The notes under the pieces: model-generated | Told to the model about the DNA's origin: nothing | Databases searched by the model: none | Seen by the model: the letters and a program-made list of their open reading frames with translations, nothing else | Shown: piece after piece, positions 49,650 through 61,666 of the stretch | Layout of the letters: the number at the start of each line of letters is the position of its first letter | Position numbering within the stretch: the first letter of the stretch is position 1 | Program-made: the position numbers and the translations under genes | Assembly (NCBI GenBank): GCA_026168805.1 | Contig: JAPFDS010000018.1 | Coordinates: 1 to 62,556, forward strand | Direction: 5' to 3' | From: Caryophanales bacterium | GTDB taxonomy: Bacteria > Bacillota > Bacilli > Bacillales > Amphibacillaceae | Length of the DNA: 62,556 nt

Positions 49650-50393
49650 CTACCCTCCGAGCGGGAAGCGTTTGCGATAAATTTCATACATGAGCAAGCT
49701 ACACGCTACAGAAGCATTCAATGATGAAACACTACCTTTCATTGGTAGATACACATTCCAGTCACATGTTTCTTGGACAAGTCTACTAACACCCGTTCCT
49801 TCATTTCCAATGACTAGAGCAATGGATGTTTCTCCGTCAAGTGTACGGTAATCATCCGTTGCATCAGCTGTTGTACCTACAACCCACACATTTCGGTCTT
49901 TTAACTCACGGAGAGTATTTGCAATATTTGTCACTTGCACAACAGGAACATATTCAATTGCTCCAACAGAAGTCTTTGCAACGGTTGCTGTTAAACCAAC
50001 CGCTCGATGTTTTGGAATAATGATACCATGCACGCCTGAAGCATCTGCCGTTCGTAAAATGGAGCCTAAATTGTGAGGGTCTTCTAGTTCATCTAATACA
50101 ACAAAAAAGGGCTGTTCATCGCGCTCTTCTGCAACAGCAAATAGGTCATCTAAAGATGCGTAGTCATACGGTTTTACATAGGCCACGACCCCTTGGTGCT
50201 TTCCTTTCACACGTTTGTCTAGTACATGCCTTGGCACAAACGTGATGGGAACTTGTTGCTTTTTCCCTTCTTTTTGTAGAGTCGTGATGGATTGTTTTTT
50301 CAGCTGTTCAGATACGAGTAATTCATAGACTTTCCGTCCTGACCTCATTGCTTCTATGACAGGGTTCATTCCAATAATGCATTCTTTCTCCAT
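49650..50393 (-). CDS. rlmB: 23S rRNA (guanosine-2'-O) methyltransferase, RlmB type
   Basis: This is a SpoU-family (SPOUT) 2'-O-methyltransferase. The 247-residue protein has an N-terminal L30e-like substrate-binding domain and a C-terminal knotted domain with LDELEDPHNLGSILRTADA, VIGNEGTGVSRL and MKGSVSSLNASVACSLLMYE. In E. coli RlmB modifies G2251 of 23S rRNA. It lies between mrnC and rae1 in the usual cluster. Confidence 0.95.
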   Translation of the reverse strand: MEKECIIGMNPVIEAMRSGRKVYELLVSEQLKKQSITTLQKEGKKQQVPITFVPRHVLDKRVKGKHQGVVAYVKPYDYASLDDLFAVAEERDEQPFFVVLDELEDPHNLGSILRTADASGVHGIIIPKHRAVGLTATVAKTSVGAIEYVPVVQVTNIANTLRELKDRNVWVVGTTADATDDYRTLDGETSIALVIGNEGTGVSRLVQETCDWNVYLPMKGSVSSLNASVACSLLMYEIYRKRFPLGG

Positions 50394-50398
50394 AGCTT

Positions 50399-50788
50399 TT
50401 ACAACTCACTTTCAATATATTGTACCGCTTTTTCCATTAATTGTTGTGCGCGTTCATGTTTTTCTGATACGTGCAAGAAGCCTAGTAGCGACTCGAAGCC
50501 TGTACTATATCGGTACGCTTGAATAGGTGTATGTTTTGGTGCTGCGCCAGATTTCGCGTTTCTTCCTCTTTTTACGACACGTTCTTCTTCCTCAGAAAGT
50601 GTACCGTCTTTCAACCAACCTTGAACAATCCTTGCTTGTGCTTTTGCTGTTACAAATCGAATGGCTCGTTTATGTAACTCTCCCGCCTGGATTTTTCCAT
50701 GTCTGATGAGATAATTACGAATATACAGTTCATAGACAGCGTCTCCCAAATAAGCGAGGGAAACGCTGTTCATTTGTTTAGCATCCAT
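50399..50788 (-). CDS. mrnC: Mini-ribonuclease III
   Basis: This 129-residue enzyme has the RNase III catalytic signature LAYLGDAVYELYIRN (14-28) but no double-stranded RNA-binding domain, the hallmark of Mini-III, which matures the ends of 23S rRNA. It ends with the helical ERAQQLMEKAVQYIESEL. It follows cysS by 3 bp. Confidence 0.96.
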   Translation of the reverse strand: MDAKQMNSVSLAYLGDAVYELYIRNYLIRHGKIQAGELHKRAIRFVTAKAQARIVQGWLKDGTLSEEEERVVKRGRNAKSGAAPKHTPIQAYRYSTGFESLLGFLHVSEKHERAQQLMEKAVQYIESEL

Positions 50789-50791
50789 TTC

Positions 50792-52192
50792 CTACCCTCT
50801 TCTCCAGCGTACACCTTGTGCTGTATCTTCCAGTAAAATGTTTTGCTCTTTCAATTGATCTCGAATCTCATCAGCTCGCGCGAAGTCTTTGTTCTTTCTT
50901 GCTTCGTTTCTTTCTTCTATTAATGCATCAATATCAGAGTCTAGTAGTTCCGCTTCTGTGTTTAATTCAATGCCTAATACCGAAAAAATCGTTGCAATAA
51001 CTTCTTGGAAACGATTGATCACGTCTACAGATGTTTGTTTTTCACCTAAATACAAGTTCGCATCTTTTGTGAGATCAAATAGAACGGTAATCGCATTGGC
51101 CGTATTAAAATCATCGTCCATTGCCGTAATAAAATTCTCTTCCGCTTGTGTAATTTTTTCGATCCACGCAGCTTTGCGTGGGTCAATATTTAAACTTGTT
51201 TGTTTGCGGTGCTCTAAATTCATATACGCTGTTTGAATACGATCATAACTGTTTTTAGCCCCTTCTAACAACTCATCAGAGAAGTTAATCGGATTTCGGT
51301 AGTGTACACTTAACATAAAGAACCTGATAACTTGTGGGTCGTGTTGTTTCGCTATATCTCGCGCTAAAATAAAATTTCCGAGTGATTTCGACATTTTTTC
51401 ATTATCAATATTAATATAGCCATTATGCATCCAATAATTTGCAAAAGTTTTTTCATTGAGTGCCTCAGATTGGGCAATTTCATTTTCATGATGTGGAAAC
51501 GTTAAGTCTTGACCACCTGCATGAATATCAATGGTGTCGCCTAAATATTTTTTCGCCATGGCTGAACATTCAATATGCCATCCAGGACGCCCCTCTCCCC
51601 AAGGAGACTCCCAAGCAATTTCGCCTTCTTTAGCCTTTTTCCATAAAGCAAAGTCAAGTGGATCTTCTTTTTCTTCCCCAATTTGAATGCGTGCTCCGGA
51701 ACGTAGTTCATCGATTGATTGGGCTGATAATTTTCCGTACGAATCAAAGGCACGAGGTTTGAAATACACATCTCCGTTTACTTCATAAGCATAATTCTTT
51801 TCAATGAGCCCTTCTACAAAAGCAATAATTTCATCCATTGTTTCAGATACGCGCGGATGATAGGTGGCCTCTTTTACACCGAATGTTGCCACATCTTTCT
51901 TATATGCCTGCACAAATCGATTCGCAAGTTCCCGCGTATTTTCCCCTAATTTGTTGGCCTCTGCAATAATCTTATCATCAATATCTGTAAAATTTAGTAC
52001 ATACGTCACATCAAAACCTTTGTATTCAAAGTAACGACGCACGGTATCAAATACAATTGCGGGTCGTGCGTTACCAATATGAATATAATTATAAACTGTT
52101 GGGCCACACACATACATGCTTACTTCATTTGCCGCAATCGGCACAAACTTTTCTTTTTTGCGTGTTAACGTATTATAAATCATCATCGACAT
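50792..52192 (-). CDS. cysS: Cysteinyl-tRNA synthetase
   Basis: This class I synthetase charges tRNA-Cys. The 466-residue protein has HIGN (38-41), KMSKS (266-270) and zinc ligands including Cys29, Cys209 and His234 in TFPHHENE. The ATG shares one base with the cysE stop (TAATG), so it is translated by coupling and is regulated by the cysteine T-box upstream of cysE. Confidence 0.98.
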   Translation of the reverse strand: MSMMIYNTLTRKKEKFVPIAANEVSMYVCGPTVYNYIHIGNARPAIVFDTVRRYFEYKGFDVTYVLNFTDIDDKIIAEANKLGENTRELANRFVQAYKKDVATFGVKEATYHPRVSETMDEIIAFVEGLIEKNYAYEVNGDVYFKPRAFDSYGKLSAQSIDELRSGARIQIGEEKEDPLDFALWKKAKEGEIAWESPWGEGRPGWHIECSAMAKKYLGDTIDIHAGGQDLTFPHHENEIAQSEALNEKTFANYWMHNGYINIDNEKMSKSLGNFILARDIAKQHDPQVIRFFMLSVHYRNPINFSDELLEGAKNSYDRIQTAYMNLEHRKQTSLNIDPRKAAWIEKITQAEENFITAMDDDFNTANAITVLFDLTKDANLYLGEKQTSVDVINRFQEVIATIFSVLGIELNTEAELLDSDIDALIEERNEARKNKDFARADEIRDQLKEQNILLEDTAQGVRWRRG

Positions 52193-52842
52193 TATTTTAT
52201 CTCCTCTTTCAATCGTCTTAATTCTTCCTTTAACGCATCTATTTCAACTTGCATGGTCTCACATTGTTCACGAACAGGATCAGGTAGCTTATGATGATCC
52301 AACTTCCCTCGCACACGCTTTCCATCTTGGACAACGATCCGCCCTGGGATACCTACCACTGTTGAACGGTCTGGAACGTCTTTTAGAACAACTGAACTCG
52401 CTCCAATTTTTGAATACTCCCCAACCGTAATCGCCCCAAGTACTTGAGCACCGGTAGCAATGAGTGCATGGTCTTTAATCGTTGGATGCCGCTTCCCTTT
52501 CTCGTGTCCGGTACCACCTAATGTAACCCCTTGATATATTGTAACATCATTTCCAATTTCACACGTTTCGCCAATGACTACACCCATTCCATGATCAATG
52601 AAAAATCGGCGTCCAATCACTGCTGCAGGATGTATTTCGATCCCTGTCAGAAAACGACTAAATTGAGAAATGGCACGTGCGATAAATCGTAAACGGATAT
52701 TGTAACATGCATGTGCTACTCGATGCGCCCAGACTGCATGTAATCCTGAGTAGGTTAAAAAAACTTCTATATACGATCGCGCAGAAGGGTCTCCAGCAAA
52801 AACAACATCCATGTCTTCTTTCATACGTTTAAAAATCCCCAT
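52192..52842 (-). CDS. cysE: Serine O-acetyltransferase
   Basis: CysE makes O-acetylserine, the precursor for cysteine. The 216-residue protein starts [20 protein letters not shown] at 52842 after AAGGAGGA. It has the catalytic Asp/His of [18 protein letters not shown] and left-handed beta-helix hexapeptides ([20 protein letters not shown]). A longer frame runs back through the T-box leader but is not the gene. It is controlled with cysS. Confidence 0.96.
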   Translation of the reverse strand: MGIFKRMKEDMDVVFAGDPSARSYIEVFLTYSGLHAVWAHRVAHACYNIRLRFIARAISQFSRFLTGIEIHPAAVIGRRFFIDHGMGVVIGETCEIGNDVTIYQGVTLGGTGHEKGKRHPTIKDHALIATGAQVLGAITVGEYSKIGASSVVLKDVPDRSTVVGIPGRIVVQDGKRVRGKLDHHKLPDPVREQCETMQVEIDALKEELRRLKEEIK

Positions 52843-52894
52843 TTTTGTCCTCCTTAAAAGGTCAGTGGTTGGCATGTTTAAAAAACTAAAAAAA

Positions 52895-53110
52895 CGCCTC
52901 TGTGTATTGAATACACAGAGGCGCTTATGTAGCACGGTTCCACTCTGTTTGGACATCGTCAAAATGTCCCAACTTAGTACTCTATAACGGGAGCAACCGC
53001 CACTATATACTATCGTTCCATAGTGGACTACAGAGGGGCATGTTCAGAAAAGATACTTCAAATCACTTTCAGCCTATGGTGATTCTCTCTTATGAAGTAC
53101 GGATTTTCTT
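52895..53110 (-). promoter_or_regulatory. Cysteine-specific T-box leader of cysE-cysS
   Basis: The leader has the T-box sequence AGAGTGGAACCGTG (52933-52946) followed by a 14-bp terminator stem (CGCCTCTGTGTATT / AATACACAGAGGCG, 52895-52923) with T7. Stem I lies at about 53000-53110 and has a TGC triplet at 53038-53040 (minus strand) in the position of the specifier codon, which fits cysteine. Uncharged tRNA-Cys should allow read-through. Confidence 0.92.
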
Positions 53111-53176
53111 ACTTTTCCTCTTCAACGTTTTAGATATAATAGTACAATATTCAAGGGAATACTATTTGTGACTATT

Positions 53177-54643
53177 TTACTCAAGATCTTTTAAAACTTT
53201 ATCCAGACGAGTGACCACAACATCTTTTCCTAATAAAGAAATAGCTTTTGGCAATTCAGGACCATTTGTCTGACCTGTTGTTGCTACGCGAACAGGCATA
53301 AATAATTTTCTGCCGCGATGTTTTGTTTCCTTTTGTGTTGCTTTTAATTGGTCTTTCACATCTTCTGGAGTAAATTCATCTAATTGTAGCAAGTGATCGG
53401 CAAAGACTTGCAGCACCTCAACTGCTTGCTCTTCTTCAAGAACCGCTTGAGCCGCTTCATCATAGGCAATATCATCTTTGAAAAACACTTCCGTCAATTC
53501 GACAATTTCTGCACCGTAATCCAGTTGCTCTTGGTACAATGAAATCACTTCTTCAATCCATGTACGTCTTTCTTCTGACATGTCTTCTTCAATTTTCCCC
53601 GCTTCTATCAAATGAGGTAAGGATAAATCAATCACCTCTTGAACAGGTAATTCTTTAATATACTCACCATTCATCCACTTGAGTTTTTGTGGGTCAAATA
53701 CCGCTGCTGAAGTAGAGAGACGATCCGGATCAAACATTTCGATAAACTCGTCTTTTGTGAACAGCTCTTCTTCTCCAACGGGCGACCATCCGAGTAATGT
53801 AATAAAGTTAAACAATGCTTCAGGAACATATCCTAAATTACGATATTGTTCGATAAACTGAAGAATATGTTGATCTCGCTTACTTAATTTCTTCCGTTCT
53901 TCATTTAAAATAAGCGTCATATGACCAAACTTTGGACTTTCCCAGTCAAATGCATCATACACCATCATTTGTCTAGGCGTATTTGAAATATGCTCTTCCC
54001 CGCGTAAAACGTGCGAAATCCCCATGAAATGGTCATCGATCGCTACAGCAAAGTTATATGTCGGAAAGCCATCTTGCTTCATAATGACCCAGTCACCAAA
54101 GTCGCTAGCTTCAAACGTTACATCTCCACGAACGATATCATTAAATGTGTATGATTTTCCTTCAGGTACTCGGAGACGAATACTAGCTTTTCTTCCTTCT
54201 GCTTCGAATGCTTCCATTTGTTCTTTGGAGAGATTGCGGTGTGCGCCAGAATATTTTGGTGCTTGTCCTTTTGCACGTTGCTCTTCACGCTCAGCCTCTA
54301 ATTCTTCTGAAGTCATATAGCATGGGTAGGCAAGACCGCGTTCTAATAAGTCATCCACATATTTTTTATATGTATCGAGGCGTTCTGTTTGTCTATATGG
54401 ACCGTGTTCTCCACCAACATCAGGACCTTCATCCCACTCAATTCCAAGCCATTTTAAAAATGTTAGCTGGCTTTCCTCTCCGCCTTCTACGTTTCTTTTA
54501 GTGTCCGTATCTTCTGTTCGAATAATAAATTTCCCATCAAAATGACGAGCATATAAATAGTTAAATAGTGCTGTACGGGCATTACCAATATGTAAATCTC
54601 CTGTTGGGCTTGGTGCATAACGTACGCGTACTTCGTTTGTCAT
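53177..54643 (-). CDS. gltX: Glutamyl-tRNA synthetase
   Basis: This class I synthetase charges tRNA-Glu and, in most Gram-positives, also tRNA-Gln, which is then amidated by GatCAB. The 488-residue protein starts [20 protein letters not shown] at 54643 after GGAAGGGGA, with HIGN and KLSKRD motifs and a C-terminal anticodon-binding domain. It is preceded by a strong terminator rather than ispF, and a TATAAT on the minus strand (about 54695-54700) may serve as its -10. Confidence 0.97.
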   Translation of the reverse strand: MTNEVRVRYAPSPTGDLHIGNARTALFNYLYARHFDGKFIIRTEDTDTKRNVEGGEESQLTFLKWLGIEWDEGPDVGGEHGPYRQTERLDTYKKYVDDLLERGLAYPCYMTSEELEAEREEQRAKGQAPKYSGAHRNLSKEQMEAFEAEGRKASIRLRVPEGKSYTFNDIVRGDVTFEASDFGDWVIMKQDGFPTYNFAVAIDDHFMGISHVLRGEEHISNTPRQMMVYDAFDWESPKFGHMTLILNEERKKLSKRDQHILQFIEQYRNLGYVPEALFNFITLLGWSPVGEEELFTKDEFIEMFDPDRLSTSAAVFDPQKLKWMNGEYIKELPVQEVIDLSLPHLIEAGKIEEDMSEERRTWIEEVISLYQEQLDYGAEIVELTEVFFKDDIAYDEAAQAVLEEEQAVEVLQVFADHLLQLDEFTPEDVKDQLKATQKETKHRGRKLFMPVRVATTGQTNGPELPKAISLLGKDVVVTRLDKVLKDLE

Positions 54644-54706
54644 TCTTGTTCCCCTTCCCGATATTTCTGTCATCAACAATATACTTGTACCCTTTATTAT
54701 AGCAAC

Positions 54707-54740
54707 AAAAAGCGATAACATGAACATGTTATCACTTTTT
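54707..54740. terminator. Terminator between yacL and gltX
   Basis: A 16-bp stem (AAAAAGCGATAACATG / CATGTTATCACTTTTT, one wobble) with a 2-nt apex has T-runs on both strands. It stands where ispD-ispF are found in B. subtilis. Confidence 0.9.
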
Positions 54741-54769
54741 GATCATCTCTAACTTCTGTTATACCTTTT

Positions 54770-55867
54770 TTATTGAGCTTTTTCAAGTGATTTCGGTTTT
54801 GCAAAAATCATACGACCTGCCGATGTTTGTAAAACACTCGTAATTAACACTTCAATCGTATCCCCAATAAAGTCATGTCCCTCTTCCACAACAATCATTG
54901 TACCGTCATCTAAATAGGCAACTCCTTGATTTTGTTCTTTCCCATCTTTGATGACTTGAACAACGAGCTGTTCTCCCGGAAGAACAACTGGTTTCACCGC
55001 ATTTGCCAAATCATTAATATTTAATACGGCAACCCCTTGAAAATCACAAACTTTATTTAAATTAAAGTCATTTGTCACAACTGTTCCATCAATAACCTTT
55101 GCTAGTTTCACAAGCTTACTATCAACTTCATGAATGTCTTCAAAGTCACCATCATAAATTTCAACCTCAATCGGTATTTCCTTTTGAATTCGATTCAGCA
55201 CATCAAGCCCTCTTCGTCCACGGTTACGCTTGAGCGCATCTGATGAATCAGCAATTTGTTGAAGTTCGAGCAACACAAATTGTGGAATGACAATCGGTCC
55301 TTCTAAAAAGTTCGTTTGACATATGTCTGCAATCCGTCCATCAATGATCACACTCGTATCTAAAATTTTAGCATTTACTTTCTTAGGCGCTACTGGTTCT
55401 TCTTCCATTGGACGTTTTTTCTCTCGGTCTCGGCGATTTAATTGTGTAATACTTGCAAACTCTTCCCGACGTCTAAACCCTACTTGAAATCCTAAGTATC
55501 CTAAAATAACAGTAATGAATAACGGAATAATCTGCGATACTACATCAATCCGAATATCTTTAATCGGAATATTAATCAAATACGCAATCACAAGTCCAAC
55601 AGTTAACCCTAAACTCCCAAAAAACAAATCTCCTACTGGTATTTTAATCAGCCCATCTTCAATCCAGCGAAGAAAATCGACGATATAATCGACAATAAAA
55701 TACGTCATTAAAAATATTAATATTGCTCCGATTACCAAGCCAAAATAAGGGGATGTGAGCCATGATGCACTTGAAATATCTAACCAACTTATGATACTAG
55801 GACCATAGATGAATCCGATGGTACCACCAAGAATAATGAAAAATAAATGCACTACTTTTTTCAACAT
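54770..55867 (-). CDS. PIN-TRAM membrane protein YacL
   Basis: This 365-residue protein starts [18 protein letters not shown] at 55867 after GGAGGTG. It has four hydrophobic segments in the first 130 residues, a PIN nuclease-like domain ([16 protein letters not shown] with acidic residues in TVVTNDFNL) and a C-terminal TRAM RNA-binding domain ([16 protein letters not shown]). The cellular role is not established. It follows radA by 187 bp; disA, which lies between them in B. subtilis, is absent. Confidence 0.92.
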   Translation of the reverse strand: MLKKVVHLFFIILGGTIGFIYGPSIISWLDISSASWLTSPYFGLVIGAILIFLMTYFIVDYIVDFLRWIEDGLIKIPVGDLFFGSLGLTVGLVIAYLINIPIKDIRIDVVSQIIPLFITVILGYLGFQVGFRRREEFASITQLNRRDREKKRPMEEEPVAPKKVNAKILDTSVIIDGRIADICQTNFLEGPIVIPQFVLLELQQIADSSDALKRNRGRRGLDVLNRIQKEIPIEVEIYDGDFEDIHEVDSKLVKLAKVIDGTVVTNDFNLNKVCDFQGVAVLNINDLANAVKPVVLPGEQLVVQVIKDGKEQNQGVAYLDDGTMIVVEEGHDFIGDTIEVLITSVLQTSAGRMIFAKPKSLEKAQ

Positions 55868-56054
55868 CCACTTCACCTCCTACGATCTATTATTGCCCTA
55901 TATTGTGAAAAATATCCGTTAAAATGAATAAATAAATACAGTTTACAATTAATTATAAATGATGCGGATATTATCACAATAAACTGAGAATGTCAATATC
56001 CCTACATATCTAGTATAACCGTTATTTATATGAAATGCATGTGATGTTGTTATT

Positions 56055-57428
56055 TTATGAGTCCATAGCTATTTTTAATGCTTCATGAACTGTTTTTACA
56101 CCAATCACTTGGATGCTTTTTGGAGCTGTCCAACCTTCTAAATTATTTTCTGAACAAATGACTCGTTTAAAACCTAGTTTAGCAGCCTCTTGCACACGTT
56201 GTTCAATGCGTGAAACACGACGAATTTCACCGGTCAAGCCAACCTCTCCTATATAAATATCATGTGGTTTTGGCGCTTGATCGCGAAAGCTAGATGCAAT
56301 ACTAATAGCTATTGCTAAATCAATGGCTGGTTCGTCTAATTTAACACCGCCAGCTACCTTTATATACGCGTCTTGATTTTGGAGCATTAACCCTACTCTT
56401 TTTTCAAGTACAGCCATCAGTAAAGGTACACGGTTTGCATCGACTCCTGTAGCCATGCGGCGTGGGTTTCCAAAACTAGATGGTGAAATAAGTGCTTGAA
56501 TTTCTACCAGTACTGGACGTGTCCCTTCCATGGATGCAACGACCGTTGAACCTGCTGTTCCTTGTGATCGTTCTTCTAAAAATATTTCTGAAGGGTTGAG
56601 TACTTCTTGTAATCCCAATTCTTTCATTTCGAAAATACCCATCTCATTCGTACTTCCAAACCGGTTTTTTACACCGCGTAAAATACGATATGTATGATGT
56701 CTTTCCCCTTCAAAATATAGTACTGCATCTACCATGTGTTCCAACATCCGTGGACCTGCAATGGCTCCTTCTTTCGTTACGTGACCAACGATAAAGATTG
56801 GTATGCCTGATGTTTTAGCAATTTTCATGAGCTCACTTGTACACTCTCTCACTTGTGTGACACTTCCTGGTGCACTCGTAACCTCTTCTTTAAACATCGT
56901 TTGAATCGAGTCAATGACTACAAAAGAAGGTTTCAGCTTTTCAATATGTGTGCTGATTTCAAATAAATTCGTTTCAGCCAACACATAAAGATCCTCTGCT
57001 TTGACGTCTAATCGATCAGCACGTAGCTTCGTCTGTTGGGTTGATTCCTCTCCTGATACGTAAAGGACAGAAACTTCCTTCTCTGCTAATTGAGCTGAAA
57101 TTTGGAGGAGCAATGTGGATTTTCCAATACCAGGATCCCCTCCAATTAAGACGAGAGACCCAGGAACAATTCCGCCTCCAAGAACTCGATTGAACTCTTT
57201 CATTTTTGTCGTTACCCGGGGCTGGTTTTCTGATGAGATTTCTGTAATTTTCTCTGGACCACTGCTTGCTGAACCAAACTGACTTCCAACACTTTGTCTA
57301 CTTGCTTTTGATGGAATAATCTCTTCTACCAATGCATTCCATTGTTGGCACCCAGGGCATTTACCCATCCATCTAGGTGATTCGTACCCACATTCTTGAC
57401 AAACAAATACTGTTTTTCGTTTCGCCAA
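56055..57428 (-). CDS. radA: DNA repair protein RadA (Sms)
   Basis: RadA is a RecA-like ATPase and branch-migration helicase in recombination. The 457-residue protein has an N-terminal zinc finger (Cys10, Cys13, Cys24, Cys27), Walker [10 protein letters not shown] (97-105), the KNRFG motif (254-258) and a C-terminal Lon-protease-like domain without the catalytic pair. It is separated from clpC by a terminator, and a TATAAT (minus strand, 57454-57459) could be its -10. Confidence 0.98.
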   Translation of the reverse strand: MAKRKTVFVCQECGYESPRWMGKCPGCQQWNALVEEIIPSKASRQSVGSQFGSASSGPEKITEISSENQPRVTTKMKEFNRVLGGGIVPGSLVLIGGDPGIGKSTLLLQISAQLAEKEVSVLYVSGEESTQQTKLRADRLDVKAEDLYVLAETNLFEISTHIEKLKPSFVVIDSIQTMFKEEVTSAPGSVTQVRECTSELMKIAKTSGIPIFIVGHVTKEGAIAGPRMLEHMVDAVLYFEGERHHTYRILRGVKNRFGSTNEMGIFEMKELGLQEVLNPSEIFLEERSQGTAGSTVVASMEGTRPVLVEIQALISPSSFGNPRRMATGVDANRVPLLMAVLEKRVGLMLQNQDAYIKVAGGVKLDEPAIDLAIAISIASSFRDQAPKPHDIYIGEVGLTGEIRRVSRIEQRVQEAAKLGFKRVICSENNLEGWTAPKSIQVIGVKTVHEALKIAMDS

Positions 57429-57544
57429 AACTTCTCATCCTTCCCCTTATTGCATTATATACGTTCTACATCTCTATTAAGTTACAAGTAACTTTCAATT
57501 TCATGAATTTTTATATACAGAGCTTGATGAAATTCAAACAAATA

Positions 57545-57577
57545 AAAAGCTAGGAGTATGATCTTCTCCTAGCTTTT
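57545..57577 (-). terminator. Terminator of the ctsR-clpC operon
   Basis: A perfect 12-bp stem (AAAAGCTAGGAG / CTCCTAGCTTTT) follows the clpC stop by about 20 bp and ends in a T-run on the minus strand. Confidence 0.9.
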
Positions 57578-57597
57578 CAGAAAAACAGTGGAAGACG

Positions 57598-60027
57598 TTA
57601 AGGCAATACGACAAAGTTTCCTTGACTGTTTAAACCAATTTTAACCTTTTCACCTTTTTGTACTGTCTTTTCAAGCAATGCTTCTGACAGTAAGTCTTCG
57701 ATGTTTTTTTGGATGGATCTACGAAGAGGACGCGCACCGTATTCCGGATCAAATCCTTCTTCAGCAATCTTTTCAATTGATTTTTCCGTAATAGAAAACT
57801 CCATATCTTGTTCTTTTAATCGCTCTTTTAGCTCATCAAGCATTAACTTCACGATATCTTTCATATGCTTTCTCTCTAAAGAATGGAAAACGATTGTTTC
57901 ATCTACTCTATTTAAGAACTCTGGACGAAATGCCTTTTTAAGTTCATCCAACACTTTTTGCTTCATATCAGCATAATCTTGATCGCCATCACTAACGTTG
58001 AACCCTACAAACTTATTTTTCTGCAGTTCACTTGCACCAACGTTTGATGTCATAATGAGTACCGTATTTCTAAAATCAACCACTCTTCCTTTAGAGTCTG
58101 TTAAACGCCCATCTTCAAGTACTTGAAGTAAAATATTAAAGACTTCTGGATGTGCTTTCTCGACTTCATCTAAAAGGACAACAGAGTAAGGATTTCTCCG
58201 TACTTGTTCGGTTAATTGGCCGCCCTCTTCATGGCCAACATATCCTGGAGGCGAACCAACGAGACGAGAAGTTGAATGTTTTTCCATGTACTCAGACATA
58301 TCGATTCGAATCATTGATTCTTCATCCGCAAACATGACCTCAGCAAGTTTACGAGCTAATTCTGTTTTACCAACCCCTGTAGGACCTAAAAATATAAATG
58401 AACCAATCGGTCTCTTCGGATCTTTAAGTCCCGCTCGAGCACGACGAATTGCTCTAGAAACAGCTGTTACAGCCTCTTGTTGCCCGATAATATGCTCATG
58501 AAGAATTTGTTCCATATTCAGGAGTCGTTCCGTTTCTGTTTTTGTTAATTTCGAAACCGGTACTCCTGTCCATGTTGATACGATGCTAGCAATATCTTCA
58601 ACCGTAACTTTGGAATTTGCTTTGCCTTGTTTTTCCTTCCATTCATTCCGAGTCACTTCTAGTTTTTCTCGAAGTTGTTGTTCAGTATCACGTAATGACG
58701 CTGCCTTTTCAAACTCTTGACTTTGAACAGCCGCATCTTTTTCTTTGCGAACTTCATCTAATTCCTGTTCTAATTCTTTTAGATTTGGAGGAATCGTATA
58801 TGAATGTAAGCGAACTTTTGATCCTGCTTCATCGATTAAATCAATCGCTTTATCCGGCAAGAATCGATCGGTGATATAACGCTGTGATAAATGTACCGCT
58901 GACTCAATTGCATCATCTGGAATCGTAACGCGGTGATGTGCTTCATATCGGTCACGTAACCCTTTTAATATTTGTACCGTTTCATCCAATGTTGGTTCAT
59001 CTACTTGGATCGGCTGGAAGCGACGCTCTAGTGCAGCATCTTTCTCGATATATTTACGATATTCATCAATTGTTGTCGCACCAATACATTGTAATTCCCC
59101 ACGTGATAAAGATGGTTTTAAAATATTCGAAGCATCAATTGCTCCTTCAGCACCACCTGCTCCAATCAATGTATGCAGTTCATCTATAAATAAAATAATA
59201 TTATCCGCTTGGCGAATTTCATCCATGACCTTTTTCAAACGATCCTCAAATTCACCACGATACTTTGTCCCCGCAACAACAGTACCCATATCCAGTGTCA
59301 TTACGCGCTTATCACGTAGTGTTTCAGGTGTTTCGTTTTCGATAATTTTCTGTGCCAGTCCTTCAGCAATTGCTGTTTTACCAACCCCTGGTTCACCTAT
59401 TAATACAGGGTTGTTTTTCGTTCTTCGGCTAAGTACTTGAATAACCCGTTCAATTTCCTTATCTCGACCAATAACCGGATCTACATTCCCTTCACGAGCA
59501 CTCGCTGTTAAATCTTTTGCAAGCGAATCGAGCGTCGGTGTACTTGCGTTTGAACTTGCTTGGTTTCTACTTTGTCTACCTGATTGTGTATCACTGCTTC
59601 CTAAAAGCTGAAGGACTTGTTGGCGTGCTTTTGTTAAGCTAACACCCAAGTTATTCAATACTCGAGCAGCCACACCTTCACCTTCACGAATTAATCCAAG
59701 TAAAATATGTTCAGTTCCAACATATGAATGACTTAATTTTCTTGCCTCATCTTGAGAAAGTTCAACAACCTTTTTAGCACGAGGCGTATAATGAATTGTT
59801 TTTGTTGGTCCTTTTCCTTTGCCAATTAACTTTTCAACTTCTGTTTGAATGGTGTCAACTTTTAGTCCTAGCTCTTCTAGTGCCTTCCCCGCAATCCCGT
59901 CACCCTCACGTACAAGGCCTAGTAAAATATGTTCTGTACCAATATTATTATGTTGTAAGCGAATAGCCTCTTCTTGAGATAAAGCTAACACTTTTTGTGC
60001 TCGTTCTGTAAAACGTCCAAACATCAT
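57598..60027 (-). CDS. clpC: Clp protease ATP-binding subunit ClpC
   Basis: ClpC is an AAA+ unfoldase that feeds proteins, including arginine-phosphorylated ones, to ClpP. The 809-residue protein has two N-terminal Clp repeats ([16 protein letters not shown] and [15 protein letters not shown]), Walker A GEPGVGKT and GPTGVGKT in the two ATPase domains, a middle domain with UVR-like [11 protein letters not shown], and a ClpP-contact loop VGF (NKFVGFNV). It is the last gene of the CtsR operon, 17 bp after mcsB. Confidence 0.98.
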   Translation of the reverse strand: MMFGRFTERAQKVLALSQEEAIRLQHNNIGTEHILLGLVREGDGIAGKALEELGLKVDTIQTEVEKLIGKGKGPTKTIHYTPRAKKVVELSQDEARKLSHSYVGTEHILLGLIREGEGVAARVLNNLGVSLTKARQQVLQLLGSSDTQSGRQSRNQASSNASTPTLDSLAKDLTASAREGNVDPVIGRDKEIERVIQVLSRRTKNNPVLIGEPGVGKTAIAEGLAQKIIENETPETLRDKRVMTLDMGTVVAGTKYRGEFEDRLKKVMDEIRQADNIILFIDELHTLIGAGGAEGAIDASNILKPSLSRGELQCIGATTIDEYRKYIEKDAALERRFQPIQVDEPTLDETVQILKGLRDRYEAHHRVTIPDDAIESAVHLSQRYITDRFLPDKAIDLIDEAGSKVRLHSYTIPPNLKELEQELDEVRKEKDAAVQSQEFEKAASLRDTEQQLREKLEVTRNEWKEKQGKANSKVTVEDIASIVSTWTGVPVSKLTKTETERLLNMEQILHEHIIGQQEAVTAVSRAIRRARAGLKDPKRPIGSFIFLGPTGVGKTELARKLAEVMFADEESMIRIDMSEYMEKHSTSRLVGSPPGYVGHEEGGQLTEQVRRNPYSVVLLDEVEKAHPEVFNILLQVLEDGRLTDSKGRVVDFRNTVLIMTSNVGASELQKNKFVGFNVSDGDQDYADMKQKVLDELKKAFRPEFLNRVDETIVFHSLERKHMKDIVKLMLDELKERLKEQDMEFSITEKSIEKIAEEGFDPEYGARPLRRSIQKNIEDLLSEALLEKTVQKGEKVKIGLNSQGNFVVLP

Positions 60028-60044
60028 ATAACATTTCCTCCTGT

Positions 60045-61112
60045 CTAATTCTCTAATTGCAATCGTTCACGAATGATATCAGCTCTTAACTGATCTCGTT
60101 CATGCGGTTTAAGGGCAGATTTTGCATACTGTTGTAAACAACCCGGTTGCGTCAGTACCATGAGCTCATTCAGTATATTCTGCGAAACATCTTTTATGAT
60201 TCCAAGATCTATTCCGAGTCGTACGTTTGATATACACGTTGACGCTTCTTGTGATCCAATGAGTCGACTGTGTTCAAGCACACCATACGAACGAAATACT
60301 CGGTCCTCTACTTGAATTTTTGAATTATTCATGAGTTCTGAGCGGGTATGTCTCTCACGTTCAACTAATTGGTGAACAACACTATTTAAATCTTCTACAA
60401 TATCTGTTTCTGACTTACCAAGAGTGATTTGATTGGATATTTGAAATACATTTCCAACAGCACCACTACCTTCACCATAAATACCTCTTACGACAAGCCC
60501 TAATTGGTTAATTGCGGGTACCATTCGGTTTAACTGTTTTGTTATCGTTAAAGCTGGTAGGTGCATCATAACAGAAGCACGCATTCCTGTTCCAACATTT
60601 GTCGGACAAGCTGTTAAGTATCCCTTTGTTTCATCAAAAGCATAATCAATTTTTGACTCAATCCAATCATCTACAGCGTTCGCTTCTTTTAATGCTTCAT
60701 GTAGTTGAAATCCTGGAAAATATAATTGAATCCGTAGATGATCCTCTTCATTTACCATCATAGATACTTGTTCATTTTCGGATATGAGAACGCCAGAACC
60801 TCGCTTTTGCTTTTTTATTAAGTGTGGACTAATTAAGTGTTTTTCAATCAATACACTCTTTCCCACTGCGGTTAAGTCACTCATGGATACATACGAAAAG
60901 TTTTTATAGGATTGAAATGTTTGATTTCCATAGTTCGTTTCAATTGTTTCTCTGATTCTTTCAAGTTGTTCTTCAGACGCAAGCATTGGAAATGTTTCAT
61001 CTGAAAAGTTACGTGCGAGTCTTATTCTACTGCTTAATACAATATCGCTATGTGGACCTTCTTCTCTCATCCATGAACTAATAGACTTATTCATAAAATC
61101 TTCAAGTCTCAA
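60045..61112 (-). CDS. mcsB: Protein arginine kinase McsB
   Basis: McsB phosphorylates arginine in CtsR and in damaged proteins, marking them for ClpCP. The 355-residue protein has the ATP:guanido phosphotransferase core ([45 protein letters not shown]) and the C-terminal phosphoarginine-binding RDQLRA. It starts at TTG (61112) overlapping the mcsA stop, so translation is coupled. Confidence 0.97.
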   Translation of the reverse strand: MRLEDFMNKSISSWMREEGPHSDIVLSSRIRLARNFSDETFPMLASEEQLERIRETIETNYGNQTFQSYKNFSYVSMSDLTAVGKSVLIEKHLISPHLIKKQKRGSGVLISENEQVSMMVNEEDHLRIQLYFPGFQLHEALKEANAVDDWIESKIDYAFDETKGYLTACPTNVGTGMRASVMMHLPALTITKQLNRMVPAINQLGLVVRGIYGEGSGAVGNVFQISNQITLGKSETDIVEDLNSVVHQLVERERHTRSELMNNSKIQVEDRVFRSYGVLEHSRLIGSQEASTCISNVRLGIDLGIIKDVSQNILNELMVLTQPGCLQQYAKSALKPHERDQLRADIIRERLQLEN

Positions 61113-61654
61113 GATTCCTCACCTGCTTCTTTATCTGCTTGTAATGCACGAATTTTATCACGAATCACTGCAGCTTCTTCAAATTCTTCTCTTTTGATTA
61201 GTTCCTGTAATTGTTCTTTATATGTTTCGATTTGTTTTTTAGTGTGTAAGTTGCTTCCTTTTCGTTTCGGAATTTTACCATTATGTTTCGTGTTTCCGCT
61301 GTGTACTCGTCTAAATATAGGATCTAAATGAGAGGAGAAGGTTTCATAGCATGTTGCACACCCAAACTTTCCGACCTTTTTAAACTGAGTAAAAGTCATC
61401 GAACACTCCGGACATTCAAGATCCTTTTTCAAGGTTAGCTTTTCATGCTGCGCAGTAGGTTTCATTGATTCTTGATCAAAGTTAAATAGCCCTGCCAATA
61501 AATTGTGTAATGTATGCATATCCTCTCCAGGATATGTCACATACCCCTTGTCTTTTGCACATTTTTCACACACGTGGATTTCCTTTTTCTCTCCATTAAT
61601 CGTCTGAGAAAAGTGAAGTGTCGCTTGACGCTCTTCGCACTCTTGACATTGCAT
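61109..61654 (-). CDS. mcsA: McsB activator McsA
   Basis: McsA is the zinc-binding activator of McsB. The 181-residue protein has paired CxxC motifs (CQEC at 3-6, CEKC, CPEC and CATC) that bind zinc, and a C-terminal UVR domain ([21 protein letters not shown]). It follows ctsR by 12 bp and overlaps mcsB. Confidence 0.96.
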   Translation of the reverse strand: MQCQECEERQATLHFSQTINGEKKEIHVCEKCAKDKGYVTYPGEDMHTLHNLLAGLFNFDQESMKPTAQHEKLTLKKDLECPECSMTFTQFKKVGKFGCATCYETFSSHLDPIFRRVHSGNTKHNGKIPKRKGSNLHTKKQIETYKEQLQELIKREEFEEAAVIRDKIRALQADKEAGEES

Positions 61655-61666
61655 TAGAGTCCCCTC

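Noticed and set aside
52843-52962. Longer N-terminus for cysE
   Set aside because: The extra codons lie in the T-box terminator; the ATG at 52842 has AAGGAGGA and matches the family start.
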